A stretch of 64,000 bases of DNA from Nonomuraea harbinensis (GCF_019396385.1 NZ_JAHKRN010000006.1:124001-188000), one strand, 5' to 3'. Numbered from the stretch's first letter, positions 18,712 to 27,611 are shown. Numbers and translations are program-made. Notes: generated from the letters alone by a model not told the origin.

Positions 18712-20514
18712 CTAGAATACCTTTCTCCGCATACGCCGGGCCTGTGCCTTGGCGACCGCCCAAAGTCCCACGAGCAACACCCCGATCCCGCCCGCCACGT
18801 ACGGCAACCCGCCGACCCCGGCCAGCGGATTCGTCCTCTCCGCGGCTCGTACACTCACCTGCGCCCCGTCGACGGTCCTCGGCAGCGGCGCCCCGGGAAC
18901 CACCTCCTGCGCGGCCTCGACCGGCGGCGGAGCCACCTCGGGCAGCTTCACCTCGCCATGCTGATGCGTCCGATCCGGAGCCGCGGGCCACTCGCCCGCC
19001 CCGTCCTCCAGCGAAGGCTCCTCAAGCTCGGCCCCCCACCCGTGCTCCTCCCGGCCCTTACCGGCCTCACGCCCGCGCTCCTCCGCGCCCTTACCAGCCT
19101 CACGCCCGCGCTCCTCCGCGCCCTTACCGATCTCACGCCCGTACTCTTCCGCGCCCTTACCGGCCTCACGCCCGTGCTCCTCCTGGCCCCTCCCCGCCTC
19201 ACGCCCGCGCTCTCCCCAGCCCTTACCGGCCCGCCCGTGCTCTTCCCGGGCCTTACCGGCCTCAGGCCGTCCGGACCGGTCACGCGACTCCACCGCCTTC
19301 GCACCGCCCCGCTGGTCCCCAGGCTGACGCGCCGACTCGGCGTCGTTCACCCGGCCAGACTCGACCGGACGGCCCAGGTCCCCGAGTTCACGCGCCGACT
19401 CCGCGCCAGGCGCCCCCCGGCCAGGCCCTTGCTCACCTCGCCCGGCCGCGCGATCCTCCCGAGCCCCAGGCTGACGCGCCGGCCCGGCCATATGCGCTCG
19501 ATCCGGCTCCGCCGCGCGGCCCAAGCCCTCGGGAGCGCGCGCCGACTCGTCGTCAGGCACCTCCCAGCCGATCTCCCACGCACCTCGCCCGGCCGCGCCA
19601 TCTTCCCCGCCCTCAGGCTGACGCGCCGACCCGGCGTCACGCGCTCCACCGAACTCGGCCGCGCGACCGAAACCCTCGCGGTCACGCATGCGACCAGGCT
19701 CGGCCACGCGACCCTCGCGGTCACGCACGTGACCCTCGCGGTCACGCGCCGACCTCTCCCGGCCAGTCCCCCGCTCAGGTCGCCAGGCCGCGCGGTCCTC
19801 CCCATACTCGGGCCGGCGCGCCGACTCGGCGGCGCGCATCCGCCGCCGGTCGCCGGGCCACTCCTGCCACGTCTCGCGCCGCGCGCGCTCGCCCGCCTCC
19901 CAGTGGCCGAACTCCCGCTCTTCGACGGCGCGCGGGTCCCGCGACTCATCCCACGGGTCCGGGACGGGGGCCGCGGGGCCGTTCATGGTGGAGGATTCTT
20001 CGGCGGCGGAAGTGGTGGCGGTGCGCAGGATGGTCGTCAGGCCGCCGTCCCCCTCACGCAGCCGGGCCACCGCCGCCACCTCCACCTCCTCGGCGCCCGA
20101 CGGCACGGACAGCACCACCTGTACGGCCTTCTCCGACGAGACGTCCCCCAAGTGGCACGCCTGCGCCCCGGGCACCGCCACCCCATCGGGCGCGGTCAGC
20201 GCGCGGGCGGCCAGCGCCCGAGCGGTGATCTCCGCGCCCCCGGGGTCGGGCGTGTCGGGTGGAGGGACATGACGAGCACAGGACAGCCCGGTGAGCGAGT
20301 GCACGGGCGTCGCCGCCACCGCCAGGCTCGCGTCCTCGGCCATGCCGCTCAGCCGCACCTCGTACCGGAGCACGTCGCCCGTCCTGATCCACCTGACCAT
20401 GCCGGCGGGATCATCCACCCGTTCCAGCACCATGGCCACGCCCGCCGCTGCCGCGGGCACGACCGGGGCCGCCACCAGGGCCAGGACCCCGGCCACCATC
20501 CAGCCACGGTTCAT
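18712..20514 (-). CDS. secreted, membrane-tethered repeat protein
   Basis: A 600-residue protein of no recognised family. Signal peptide (residues 1-24), a globular-looking segment of about 150 residues with two cysteines (LSCARH, QACHLG), then a long Arg/Glu/Gly-rich disordered region. That region ends in an 11-residue tandem repeat around GKGAEERGREA (seven copies). A C-terminal TM helix (LPYVAGGIGVLLVGLWAVA) and the basic tail KAQARRMRRKVF follow, an architecture resembling a wall-spanning type I surface protein without LPXTG. ATG 20514 has GGGGGAGG 8 nt upstream. Separated from the Nudix gene by a 65-bp gap containing a long inverted repeat that may be its promoter/operator. Confidence 0.7.
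   Translation of the reverse strand: MNRGWMVAGVLALVAAPVVPAAAAGVAMVLERVDDPAGMVRWIRTGDVLRYEVRLSGMAEDASLAVAATPVHSLTGLSCARHVPPPDTPDPGGAEITARALAARALTAPDGVAVPGAQACHLGDVSSEKAVQVVLSVPSGAEEVEVAAVARLREGDGGLTTILRTATTSAAEESSTMNGPAAPVPDPWDESRDPRAVEEREFGHWEAGERARRETWQEWPGDRRRMRAAESARRPEYGEDRAAWRPERGTGRERSARDREGHVRDREGRVAEPGRMRDREGFGRAAEFGGARDAGSARQPEGGEDGAAGRGAWEIGWEVPDDESARAPEGLGRAAEPDRAHMAGPARQPGAREDRAAGRGEQGPGRGAPGAESARELGDLGRPVESGRVNDAESARQPGDQRGGAKAVESRDRSGRPEAGKAREEHGRAGKGWGERGREAGRGQEEHGREAGKGAEEYGREIGKGAEERGREAGKGAEERGREAGKGREEHGWGAELEEPSLEDGAGEWPAAPDRTHQHGEVKLPEVAPPPVEAAQEVVPGAPLPRTVDGAQVSVRAAERTNPLAGVGGLPYVAGGIGVLLVGLWAVAKAQARRMRRKVF
19041..19268 (-). repeat. 33-bp coding tandem repeat, seven copies
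   Basis: Seven head-to-tail units, each starting CG(T/C)(G/A)CTC on the plus strand; boundaries 19041, 19074, 19107, 19140, 19173, 19206, 19236, ending 19268. The sixth unit is 30 bp (one codon lost in frame). Each encodes the 11-residue GKGxEExGREx motif of the surface protein. In-frame length variation implies copy-number change by slippage. Confidence 0.9.
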
Positions 20515-20532
20515 CGTGACGCCTCCCCCGAC

Positions 20533-20566
20533 GTGACGAAATAACGCTTAGTAATCGTTATGTCAC
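20533..20566. promoter_or_regulatory. long inverted repeat between Nudix and surface-protein genes
   Basis: Left arm GTGAC then, after a 3-nt insert, ATAACG (20533-20546); right arm CGTTAT-GTCAC (20556-20566); 9-nt centre CTTAGTAAT. Eleven paired bases in an otherwise AT-rich island of GC-rich DNA. It lacks a T-tract, so an operator/promoter for the two surface-protein genes is more likely than a terminator. Confidence 0.55.
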
Positions 20567-20579
20567 TGAGAGCGACGTC

Positions 20580-20975
20580 TCAATCCTGTGCGAGGAGTTT
20601 CTCCACCGCCTCCATCAGAGGCAGGTCCGCCGCCAGCCAGGCCACGTCGTAGTACTCCCCGGGTTCCAGCCACCGCAACGCCAGGTGCTCACGGGCCTGC
20701 GGCGTGCCCGAGGCGACGCGGGCCAGCCAGGCGCGCATCACGTAGCCGCCGGTGGACAGCGGCCAGTCGCCGCCCACCCGCTCGCCCACCTCGATCTCCA
20801 CGCCGAGCTCCTCGCGGCACTCCCGGACGAGGGCCTCGATCTCGCCCTCCCCGGGATCCACCTTCCCGCCGGGGAACTCCCACCCGCCCATCAGCGCCGG
20901 CGGCTCGGCCCGCTGCGCGGCCAGCACCCGCCCGCCCGGCCCGACGATCACCGCGGCCACCACGATCACCGTCAT
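20580..20975 (-). CDS. Nudix hydrolase (MutT-like)
   Basis: A 131-residue Nudix pyrophosphatase. The Nudix box is complete: GGKVDPGEGEIEALVREC then REELGVE, with the metal-binding REEL glutamates. Length and the AAQRAEPPALMGGWEFPGG lead-in fit MutT-type enzymes that hydrolyse 8-oxo-dGTP or related nucleotides, but the substrate cannot be read. The ATG at 20975 overlaps the stop of the peptidoglycan-hydrolase gene (ATGA), so a sanitising enzyme is translationally coupled to the last gene of a secretion operon. Confidence 0.9.
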   Translation of the reverse strand: MTVIVVAAVIVGPGGRVLAAQRAEPPALMGGWEFPGGKVDPGEGEIEALVRECREELGVEIEVGERVGGDWPLSTGGYVMRAWLARVASGTPQAREHLALRWLEPGEYYDVAWLAADLPLMEAVEKLLAQD

Positions 20976-22063
20976 AGCGCGGGATCCCCCAGCTTGGCGA
21001 GCTGGCCCTGCACGTCGGGGTTCTGCAGCGGCCGGGTGAAGCCCACGATCTTGTCGCGGCCCTCGTAACTGGTCACCTTGATCGGCCCGCACAGGCGGCA
21101 GCGCGCCTCCACCATCTTGCCCTTCGACACGACCAGCCCGACGTGCCCCGGCCGATCCGGTCCCGTGCCCGGCCCCGAGTCGAAGAACACCAGGTCGCCC
21201 GGCTGCTCGTCGCCCTGCTGGATCTTCACTCCGAACGGCCACTGCCCGAACGTGGTGCGCGGGATCGACAGCCCCGCGTGCCGGTACGCGGCGTAGATGA
21301 TGCCCGAGCAGTCGAACGCGTCCGGCCCGGTGCCGCCCCAGAGGTACGGCTTGCCCCGCTGGTCCAGCGCGAAGCCGAGAATCTTGGCCACCACGTCGCT
21401 GGGCGCGGCCTCGACCAGCGGCTCGTCACACGCGTCGTCAGCCTCCGGCGGCACCTCGACCTCCCCGGACTCGGCGTACTTGCGGGCGATCTCCTCGACC
21501 TGGTCGACGTACCACCAGGCGCGGTTGTAGACGAACAGCGCCCGCCGCACGTTCTCCGGGGCGCCGTTGCGCTTGAGCATCTTGGCCGCCCCGAGGATCG
21601 CGTCGGCCGGGTTGTAGACGTCGCCGACGCCGTCACCGTCGCCGTCGGAGGCGTAGCCGTTGAACCGCGACGACACCGGGATCCTGGCCCTGCCGCCCCA
21701 CGTGCTGATCAGGAACTGCATCGGCCCGGCCGCCCCGGCGTAGTTGGTGCCGCTCTTCACCCCCGGCAGGGTGGACCGGCCGTGATCGGTCTCACGCTTG
21801 CCCACGGCGGCCAGGATCGTCCACTGGACCCCTAATTTCTCCCCGTGCTCCTTGTACAGCTTCAGGTATTCGGACGGGATGTCGGCGGCGGCCGAGTCGG
21901 ACGCCTCCTGCACGCCGGCGCCGTCGTCGGTGCAGTCGGGCAGTTCGCCGCCGGAGCCGATGATCGAGGGGATCGAGGTCATCAGCATCGGCGAGATGAT
22001 GGCCAGGAGCAGCACGAGCACCCCGGCGACGACGGCCGCGACGACGGCCCGGGTCCGGTTCAC
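20972..22063 (-). CDS. CwlT-like bifunctional wall hydrolase (lysozyme-like plus NlpC/P60)
   Basis: A 363-residue VirB1/CwlT-type protein. N-terminal TM anchor (residues 10-35), then a lysozyme/transglycosylase-like domain with catalytic Glu in GKRETDHG and GAAGPMQFLISTW, containing a calcium-type DGDGDGVGD loop. A C-terminal NlpC/P60 endopeptidase carries catalytic Cys in FDCSG and His in PGHVGLVV. In ICEBs1 and Tn916 the equivalent enzyme (CwlT/Orf14) opens the wall for the conjugation channel. The GTG start overlaps the upstream stop (GTGA) and the stop overlaps the Nudix start, making a tightly coupled operon. Confidence 0.9.
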   Translation of the reverse strand: MNRTRAVVAAVVAGVLVLLLAIISPMLMTSIPSIIGSGGELPDCTDDGAGVQEASDSAAADIPSEYLKLYKEHGEKLGVQWTILAAVGKRETDHGRSTLPGVKSGTNYAGAAGPMQFLISTWGGRARIPVSSRFNGYASDGDGDGVGDVYNPADAILGAAKMLKRNGAPENVRRALFVYNRAWWYVDQVEEIARKYAESGEVEVPPEADDACDEPLVEAAPSDVVAKILGFALDQRGKPYLWGGTGPDAFDCSGIIYAAYRHAGLSIPRTTFGQWPFGVKIQQGDEQPGDLVFFDSGPGTGPDRPGHVGLVVSKGKMVEARCRLCGPIKVTSYEGRDKIVGFTRPLQNPDVQGQLAKLGDPAL

Positions 22064-22686
22064 CCCTGGGTGTCCCCCTCCTGGCCCTCGCTGGCCGGCT
22101 GGAGGTCGAACACGCGCCAGTCGGAGCCGAGCTGGCTGACCGTGACCGCGTAGTCCCCTGACAGTTGCCGGGTGCCGCTCTTCGCGGTGATCTGCTGCGT
22201 TCCGGAGACCACGAACACGATGGACGCCTTCTCGATCTGCCTGATTTCCCGGAGTTTCGCCGTGGCCGTGGAGACCACCTGGTCGGCGCGGTTCTGCTCC
22301 ACGGTGCCGGGCGAGGTGAGGGTACGGGCGAGCACGTTGCCCAGGTCGGCCGTGGTGTAGCGGCGCACCCGGGCCGCGTACGCGGCCGGATCCTCGTCAT
22401 GGCGGAACGTCGCGTACTCGGCCGTGAACCGCTCGGCCAGATCGGCGGCGGCGGCCAGTTGCTCCTTCGACATGGGCAGGTAGGCGTAGACGTCGAACGG
22501 CGCGCCGCTGGCGGTCGCCAGCGGCGTGGCCGGGATGACGGGCGAGGTGGTGATACGGGGCGCGGCCCGCTCCTCGGCGGCGGGCTCGCGGGAGTCCGGC
22601 CACATGGTCAGGTAGAGGCCGACGGCGGCGACCACCACCACGATGGCGGCGAAGACCAGCCCTCGCCTGTCACCCGGCTGCGCCAC
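22060..22686 (-). CDS. single-pass T4SS-locus protein, probable NTF2-like (VirB8-type) fold
   Basis: A 208-residue protein with a short cytoplasmic N-terminus, one TM helix (GLVFAAIVVVVAAVGLYLTM, residues 9-28) and a soluble extracytoplasmic domain. The end pattern (STATAKLREIRQIEKAS, VFVVSGTQQI, YAVTVSQLGSDWRVFDLQP) resembles the strand order of NTF2-like VirB8/TcpC domains. No direct ICEBs1 equivalent sits at this place between VirB6 and CwlT, so it is either a second VirB8-like bridge or a wall-linker. Overlaps CwlT by 4 bp. Family assignment is by pattern only. Confidence 0.65.
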   Translation of the reverse strand: MAQPGDRRGLVFAAIVVVVAAVGLYLTMWPDSREPAAEERAAPRITTSPVIPATPLATASGAPFDVYAYLPMSKEQLAAAADLAERFTAEYATFRHDEDPAAYAARVRRYTTADLGNVLARTLTSPGTVEQNRADQVVSTATAKLREIRQIEKASIVFVVSGTQQITAKSGTRQLSGDYAVTVSQLGSDWRVFDLQPASEGQEGDTQG

Positions 22687-22689
22687 GGT

Positions 22690-25137
22690 CTAGTCCTTGT
22701 CGGGGTTGGTGGGGTTGAGCCAGAAGGGCACCTCGGGCTCGCTCCTGCGCGAGCCGCTGCCCCACAGCGGCGGCGGCTCGGAGCCGCGCCGGTCGGAGTC
22801 GGAGCGGTCGAAGAACCCGCCTCCCGAGCCGCCCCCGAAGACGCGGCCGTCGGGGTTGCGGCCGAAGACGCCGCCGGAGGACCCGTTGTCGCTCCACCGG
22901 GAGCGCCCGGACCGCGACCCGCCGGACCGCGACCCGCCGCCGAACAACGACCCACCGGAACCGGAACCGCCACCGGACCCGCCGAACCGCGACCGACCCG
23001 ACCCGGAACCACCTGATCCGCCCGATCCGCCTGATCCGCCGAACAACGACCCGCCGCCGGACCGCGACCGGCCCGATCCGGAACCCCCGGACCGCGAGCC
23101 ACCCGACCCGCCAGAGCCACCCGACCCGCCAGAGCCACCCGACCCGCCGAAGCGCGAGCGCGAACCGCTCGACGAGGCCCCGCCGCGCGGCGCCCAGCCA
23201 CCGCCGGCACCGCCGAACCAACCGCCCCCGCCGGACGCACCAGAGCCGACGGACCCACCGGCGCCACCGCCTCCGGACCCGCCGGAAACCCGGGGGCCGC
23301 CCGAGCCGGAGCCGCCCGAGCCCCGGGGACCACCGGCCGCCCGGGCTCCGCCCGCACCGGCGCCCGACCGTACGGGACCGCGCCCGGCAGCGCCGCCCCG
23401 CCCGTTCGCCCCGTTCAGGTTGAGCGGCGGCGCGTCGCCCTTGCGCGCCTCGGGCACACCCCTGCCGACGCCCTTGGCGCCCTGCTGCTCCTTGTCCAGC
23501 GGCGCGGGCACGCGCACGCCCGAGGCGCCCTCGCCCTCCTCGCCCCTGGCCCGCCCCTGGGCGACCCCGGCGGCGGCCGCGCCGGCCACCCCTCCGGACG
23601 CCGCGGCCGTGATGAGCGGCTCGGCCTTGCGCACGCCCCAGCGCCCGATCCGCGCCGACGCCACCGGCGGCAGCACGTTCGCCGAGCGCTCCAAGGTCCG
23701 CGAACTGGCCGCCTCGCCGAGCATCCGGGTGGCGAGCGTGTGCCCGTTGATCGAGGCGAACAGGTGCTGGAACGGTCTGCGGTAGAAGAACACCGCGATC
23801 GTCAGCAACGCCATGAACAGGATCTGCAGCCCCCACGGCATCGCCGTCGAGATGATCAGCGCGTACCCGTACACGAGCACCCCGAGCACGAGCGCCAGCA
23901 CGGCCTGCCGGAGCAGCGTGCCGACGAGCATCTCCACCCAGCGCATGGCGATGATCCGCCCGCTGCCCGGATGCACGCCGATGAGCAGGAACACCGGCCC
24001 GAGTATCAGCAACAGCAGGAAGCCCACCTTCAGCACCAGCAGCGACACCGCCACCAGGAAGATGAGCACCCCGGCCACCATGGCGGCGATCAGCGCCCCG
24101 ATGGCCACGCCGAGCCGGCTCGTCCAGTCACGGCCGGAGAAGATGAAGTAGCGCGAGTCGTTTCTCAGCTTGTCGGCGACCTCGGCGTACTTCGCCTGGT
24201 GGGCGCCCACGTCGGGAGCCGGGTTCTCGGCCGTCGCGGCCGGGATGGACTGGGTCTCCAGCATGACCCGGCCGAAGTCGCGCACGATCGGCTGGTTGGG
24301 ATCGGCGGTGCCGAACATGCCCATCAGCCATGGCTTGCACACCAGCGTGGACCAGAGCGCGTCGGCGTTCTGGTCGACGCCGGGCGTGCCGTTCTGGCCG
24401 AAGCCGCCGGCCCGCACCTGGGGGTTGGTCTCGCCGGGCGGCGGGAGGCAGGACGCGCCGCCCGCGCCGGGCAGCCCGGAGAAGGCGGAGTTGACCACTT
24501 CGCCGGTCTTGTCCGTGACGACCTTGCCCAGCCCGGTGAAGTCCTGCGGCCGGCTGAGGAACCAGGTCGCGACCGTGACCGCGAGCACCATCCAGATCAC
24601 GCCTTCGGCGGTGGTGGTGGCCCGCTTGCGGATCAGCCCGTACCAGGCGAGCCAGATCGCGCCGAGGATGACGACCGGCTGGAGATACGGCCAGTACATG
24701 GCCTGCGACAGGTTCGTGACGATGTCGTCGACCACGTCCTTGATCGCCTGGAGCGGTCCCTCGGTGGCCGCGGCCTGGTAGGTCGTGATGGTCAGCCGGT
24801 CGATGGCCTTGGCCCACAGGAAGATCGTGTTGGCCCAGGAGTTGCCGAGCACAGCGGCGATGTCGGAGCAGCCCAGCTCGTGAGTGTGCCAGAACTGCCC
24901 GGACATGCCGAACTGGCCGTAGTTGGTGACGGGCTGCGCCGCGCCGCCCTCGGGGACCGGTGGCTGGATCATGCCGTCGACGCCGCTGCCGATCACCTCG
25001 GGCGCGAGCTCGCCCGACAGGTCGCAGGGCGCGGCCGCGGCCGGCGACGTGGCGCCGATCACGACGGGCACCACGACGAAGCCGAGCAGCACCGTCACCA
25101 CGGCGAGCGCCCACCGCCTGGGTAGCCGGATCTTCAT
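22690..25137 (-). CDS. VirB6/ConG-like polytopic membrane protein with Gly/Ser-rich tail
   Basis: An 815-residue protein. Signal-like first helix, then an extracytoplasmic domain with cysteines, about six TM helices between residues 150 and 480 (for example LQPVVILGAIWLAWYGLI and VGFLLLLILGPVFLLIG), and a roughly 300-residue cytoplasmic tail made mostly of Gly, Ser and Arg with GGSGGSGG runs and SRSRF/SLFGG motifs. Topology and place directly after VirB4 match ConG/VirB6, the inner-membrane channel core of Gram-positive T4SS. The long GS/R tail is unusual for that family. The start overlaps the VirB4 stop (ATGA). Confidence 0.8.
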   Translation of the reverse strand: MKIRLPRRWALAVVTVLLGFVVVPVVIGATSPAAAAPCDLSGELAPEVIGSGVDGMIQPPVPEGGAAQPVTNYGQFGMSGQFWHTHELGCSDIAAVLGNSWANTIFLWAKAIDRLTITTYQAAATEGPLQAIKDVVDDIVTNLSQAMYWPYLQPVVILGAIWLAWYGLIRKRATTTAEGVIWMVLAVTVATWFLSRPQDFTGLGKVVTDKTGEVVNSAFSGLPGAGGASCLPPPGETNPQVRAGGFGQNGTPGVDQNADALWSTLVCKPWLMGMFGTADPNQPIVRDFGRVMLETQSIPAATAENPAPDVGAHQAKYAEVADKLRNDSRYFIFSGRDWTSRLGVAIGALIAAMVAGVLIFLVAVSLLVLKVGFLLLLILGPVFLLIGVHPGSGRIIAMRWVEMLVGTLLRQAVLALVLGVLVYGYALIISTAMPWGLQILFMALLTIAVFFYRRPFQHLFASINGHTLATRMLGEAASSRTLERSANVLPPVASARIGRWGVRKAEPLITAAASGGVAGAAAAGVAQGRARGEEGEGASGVRVPAPLDKEQQGAKGVGRGVPEARKGDAPPLNLNGANGRGGAAGRGPVRSGAGAGGARAAGGPRGSGGSGSGGPRVSGGSGGGGAGGSVGSGASGGGGWFGGAGGGWAPRGGASSSGSRSRFGGSGGSGGSGGSGGSGGSRSGGSGSGRSRSGGGSLFGGSGGSGGSGGSGSGRSRFGGSGGGSGSGGSLFGGGSRSGGSRSGRSRWSDNGSSGGVFGRNPDGRVFGGGSGGGFFDRSDSDRRGSEPPPLWGSGSRRSEPEVPFWLNPTNPDKD

Positions 25138-27611
25138 GACCGCACCTCCTGCGCCCTGCCGATGCCCCCCTGAAGATCATCATGCCCGTCGCCGTCGGGT
25201 TTGTCGTGCGTCGGGTTCGTGTCGAGCCAACGGAGAAGCTCCTCCGAGATGAGGTCCACCCCGATGCGGCCCGCCCTGCCGTCCAGATCGCGGAACACGC
25301 ACTCCCCGTTGCCCAGCGAGCGGAGCACGGCCTTGTGCTCCTCCAGGGGCTCCACCCCGAGCAGTGACATCACGTGGTCGACCTCCACCCGTTCGGTCGA
25401 CCGGAAGGCGAACACGGACGACAGGCAGTTCGTCACCTGCTCGTTGAGCAGGTCGCCCGCGTTCTGGCTGACGAGCACCAGTGCGGTGTTGCGGGAGCGG
25501 CCCATCCGGCTGACCTCGGGCACCAGCTTCGCGCCCTCGGGCGTGGAGGTGATCGCCCACGCCTCGTCCAGGAAGATGGCCTTGGGCGCGCGCCGGTCGA
25601 GCCCGTTCATCAGCCGCCTGGCGAACTGGGACACCAGGTAGAGCAGCGCCACCGAGAGCCGCTGCTCGTAGGAGTAGTCGTCCCTGGTCGTGGCCACGTC
25701 CGGCAGGGTCAGCCCGCCGAGCGTGAACACGGTGGTCCAGCCCTCGCTGTCGATCTGGTCGCCGCCTGACGGGTCGAAGCAGAGCCTGGCCAGGTGCATC
25801 TCCGACATCGAGCGCAGCACCGCGCCCAGGTTCTTCGACGCGGCGTCCTCGGCCCGCTCCAGGTGGTCGACGACCTTGCCGAGCGACGGGTCCGGCTGGT
25901 TGGACACCGCCGCCACCGCCTGGATCATGGCCGACTCGCGCTCCTCCGACATGCGCGGCAGCAGCAGCCGGAGCGTCTCGGTGGCCATCGTCTTCTTGGC
26001 CGCGATGTCGTCACCGAACGAGAACGGGTCGAGCAGGCCGGGCGCGGCCGCCCCGAGCGGGATGATCCGCGCCTTGCGGCCCCGCTTGTCGAGCAGCCGC
26101 ACCAGCGACTCGGCGTCGCCCTTCGGGTCGATCACCGCCACCGTGACGCCGCGCAGCGCCATCTGGTAGATCATCAGCAGCGCGAGCGTGGTCTTGCCGC
26201 CGCCCGGCTCGCCGGTGATCGCGATCGCCGTGGGCCGGTTGCGGCTCGCGGCCAGCAGCGGGTCGAAGTGGACGATGCTGCGGGCCCGGCCGACGGTCTC
26301 GCCGATGTAGGGGCCCAGCCAGCCCTCGCCGTCGTGTTCGAGCCGGTCGCCGAGATCGACGGTCGCCGTGGCCATGCCGCCCGCGATCGTCCGCAGCGGC
26401 TGCCGCTGGGCATAGGCGTTGATCTTGACCCGCTCGCCCGGCAGCGACTCGCAGAACAGCGAGAACTGGTCGCCCGTCGAGTTCACCACGTCGATGCCCA
26501 TGTCGCGGTAGTGCTCGACGACCGCCTCCACCCGCTGCACGCAGATGTCCTCGGTCGGGGCCGACACGATCAGCCGGTGCCACCCGTACACGAACGGCAG
26601 CCGCTCCTTGGTGATGCCGTGCTCCAGCATCCGGGCCGCGTCGATCTGCTCCGCCAGCGCCAGCGGCGCCTCCGCGCCGGCCTCGCGGATGTGGATGTCC
26701 ATGTCGCGGGCGTGCGCCAGCTTGCGCGCCACGTCGCGGGACGCCTTCACCGGCGGGATCAGCCGCATCCGGGACGAGATCTCCACCGGGAACGGCAGCT
26801 GGTCGGCGAAGTGCATCCACGGCTCGCCGTCGGGGAACGGCATCAGGTCGGGGAACCGCGCGAACGACAGGTGGGCCACGTACGAGTCGCCCTGCGGCTG
26901 CACGACGCGCAGCAGCGACCGGCCGTTGTGGATCTCCCCCTCGACCAGCGCCTCGATCTCGCCCTTGCCCCAGCGCCGCTTCGGGCTGGCCGATGGCGGC
27001 CCGTCGGCGAGCCCGCCCGCCGCCGCGTGCTGGAACAACCACGCCACCTCCGTGGAGGTGGCGTGCCTGGCGTAGAGGGCGCTGGAGGCGAGTGCCCGCC
27101 CGAGCCGTTCGGCCTGTTCGGTCCAGCGCGTGATCTCGCCGTCCGGCACGTGGTCGTCATCCAGGCCCAGCACCTTCTCCGTACGCTGGTAGAACCCGAG
27201 AAGCTGGGCCAGCGCGCCCGCGCCGAGCTGCTTGCCCCGCGCCCCCAGCCGGACCCCGAGATAGACCTCCTTGGTCCAGAAGTCCTTGGCCCAGACGTGG
27301 CGGTACATCTCCTCCAGGTAGTCGCGCCACCCAGGCCCCTCGTCGGAGGTGCCGTTGAGCGCCATCGCCCACTCGGCCGCCGGGTAGGCCCGATGCGCCA
27401 CCCGCAGGTGCACCTCGGCGTCGGGCATCCTGATCGCGGCCAGCGCGATCGTGATGTTGGTGGCCAGCGCCTCGCGCTCCTCCGGCGTGACGAACTCGTA
27501 GCTGACCGTCGGAAGGCGGAAGTACGCCCACGCGCACGTGTCCGTGAGCAGGATGCGGTCGTCGAAGAAGCGGACGGCCAGGCGCTGCTGCGCACGGGAC
27601 GCCCTGCTCAT
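25134..27611 (-). CDS. VirB4/ConE-type T4SS ATPase
   Basis: An 825-residue cytoplasmic ATPase. Walker A GEPGGGKTTLAL starts at residue 467, Walker B AIFLDEAW is near 678, and the following VLVSQNAGDLL sensor region and the DPKGDAE loop are standard for VirB4/TraC/ConE. The N-terminal 400 residues form the usual VirB4 N-domain. VirB4 powers assembly and substrate movement in every T4SS. GAGGGGG precedes the ATG; the stop overlaps the VirB6 start. No separate VirD4/ConQ coupling ATPase is encoded nearby. Confidence 0.92.
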   Translation of the reverse strand: MSRASRAQQRLAVRFFDDRILLTDTCAWAYFRLPTVSYEFVTPEEREALATNITIALAAIRMPDAEVHLRVAHRAYPAAEWAMALNGTSDEGPGWRDYLEEMYRHVWAKDFWTKEVYLGVRLGARGKQLGAGALAQLLGFYQRTEKVLGLDDDHVPDGEITRWTEQAERLGRALASSALYARHATSTEVAWLFQHAAAGGLADGPPSASPKRRWGKGEIEALVEGEIHNGRSLLRVVQPQGDSYVAHLSFARFPDLMPFPDGEPWMHFADQLPFPVEISSRMRLIPPVKASRDVARKLAHARDMDIHIREAGAEAPLALAEQIDAARMLEHGITKERLPFVYGWHRLIVSAPTEDICVQRVEAVVEHYRDMGIDVVNSTGDQFSLFCESLPGERVKINAYAQRQPLRTIAGGMATATVDLGDRLEHDGEGWLGPYIGETVGRARSIVHFDPLLAASRNRPTAIAITGEPGGGKTTLALLMIYQMALRGVTVAVIDPKGDAESLVRLLDKRGRKARIIPLGAAAPGLLDPFSFGDDIAAKKTMATETLRLLLPRMSEERESAMIQAVAAVSNQPDPSLGKVVDHLERAEDAASKNLGAVLRSMSEMHLARLCFDPSGGDQIDSEGWTTVFTLGGLTLPDVATTRDDYSYEQRLSVALLYLVSQFARRLMNGLDRRAPKAIFLDEAWAITSTPEGAKLVPEVSRMGRSRNTALVLVSQNAGDLLNEQVTNCLSSVFAFRSTERVEVDHVMSLLGVEPLEEHKAVLRSLGNGECVFRDLDGRAGRIGVDLISEELLRWLDTNPTHDKPDGDGHDDLQGGIGRAQEVRS

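Noticed and set aside
19041..19268. CRISPR array
   Set aside because: The 33-bp units are contiguous with no spacers and are in-frame coding repeats.
22697..23785. Plus-strand Pro-rich open frame
   Set aside because: It is the antisense of the Gly/Ser/Arg-rich VirB6 tail; GGS repeats read as PPDP on the other strand.
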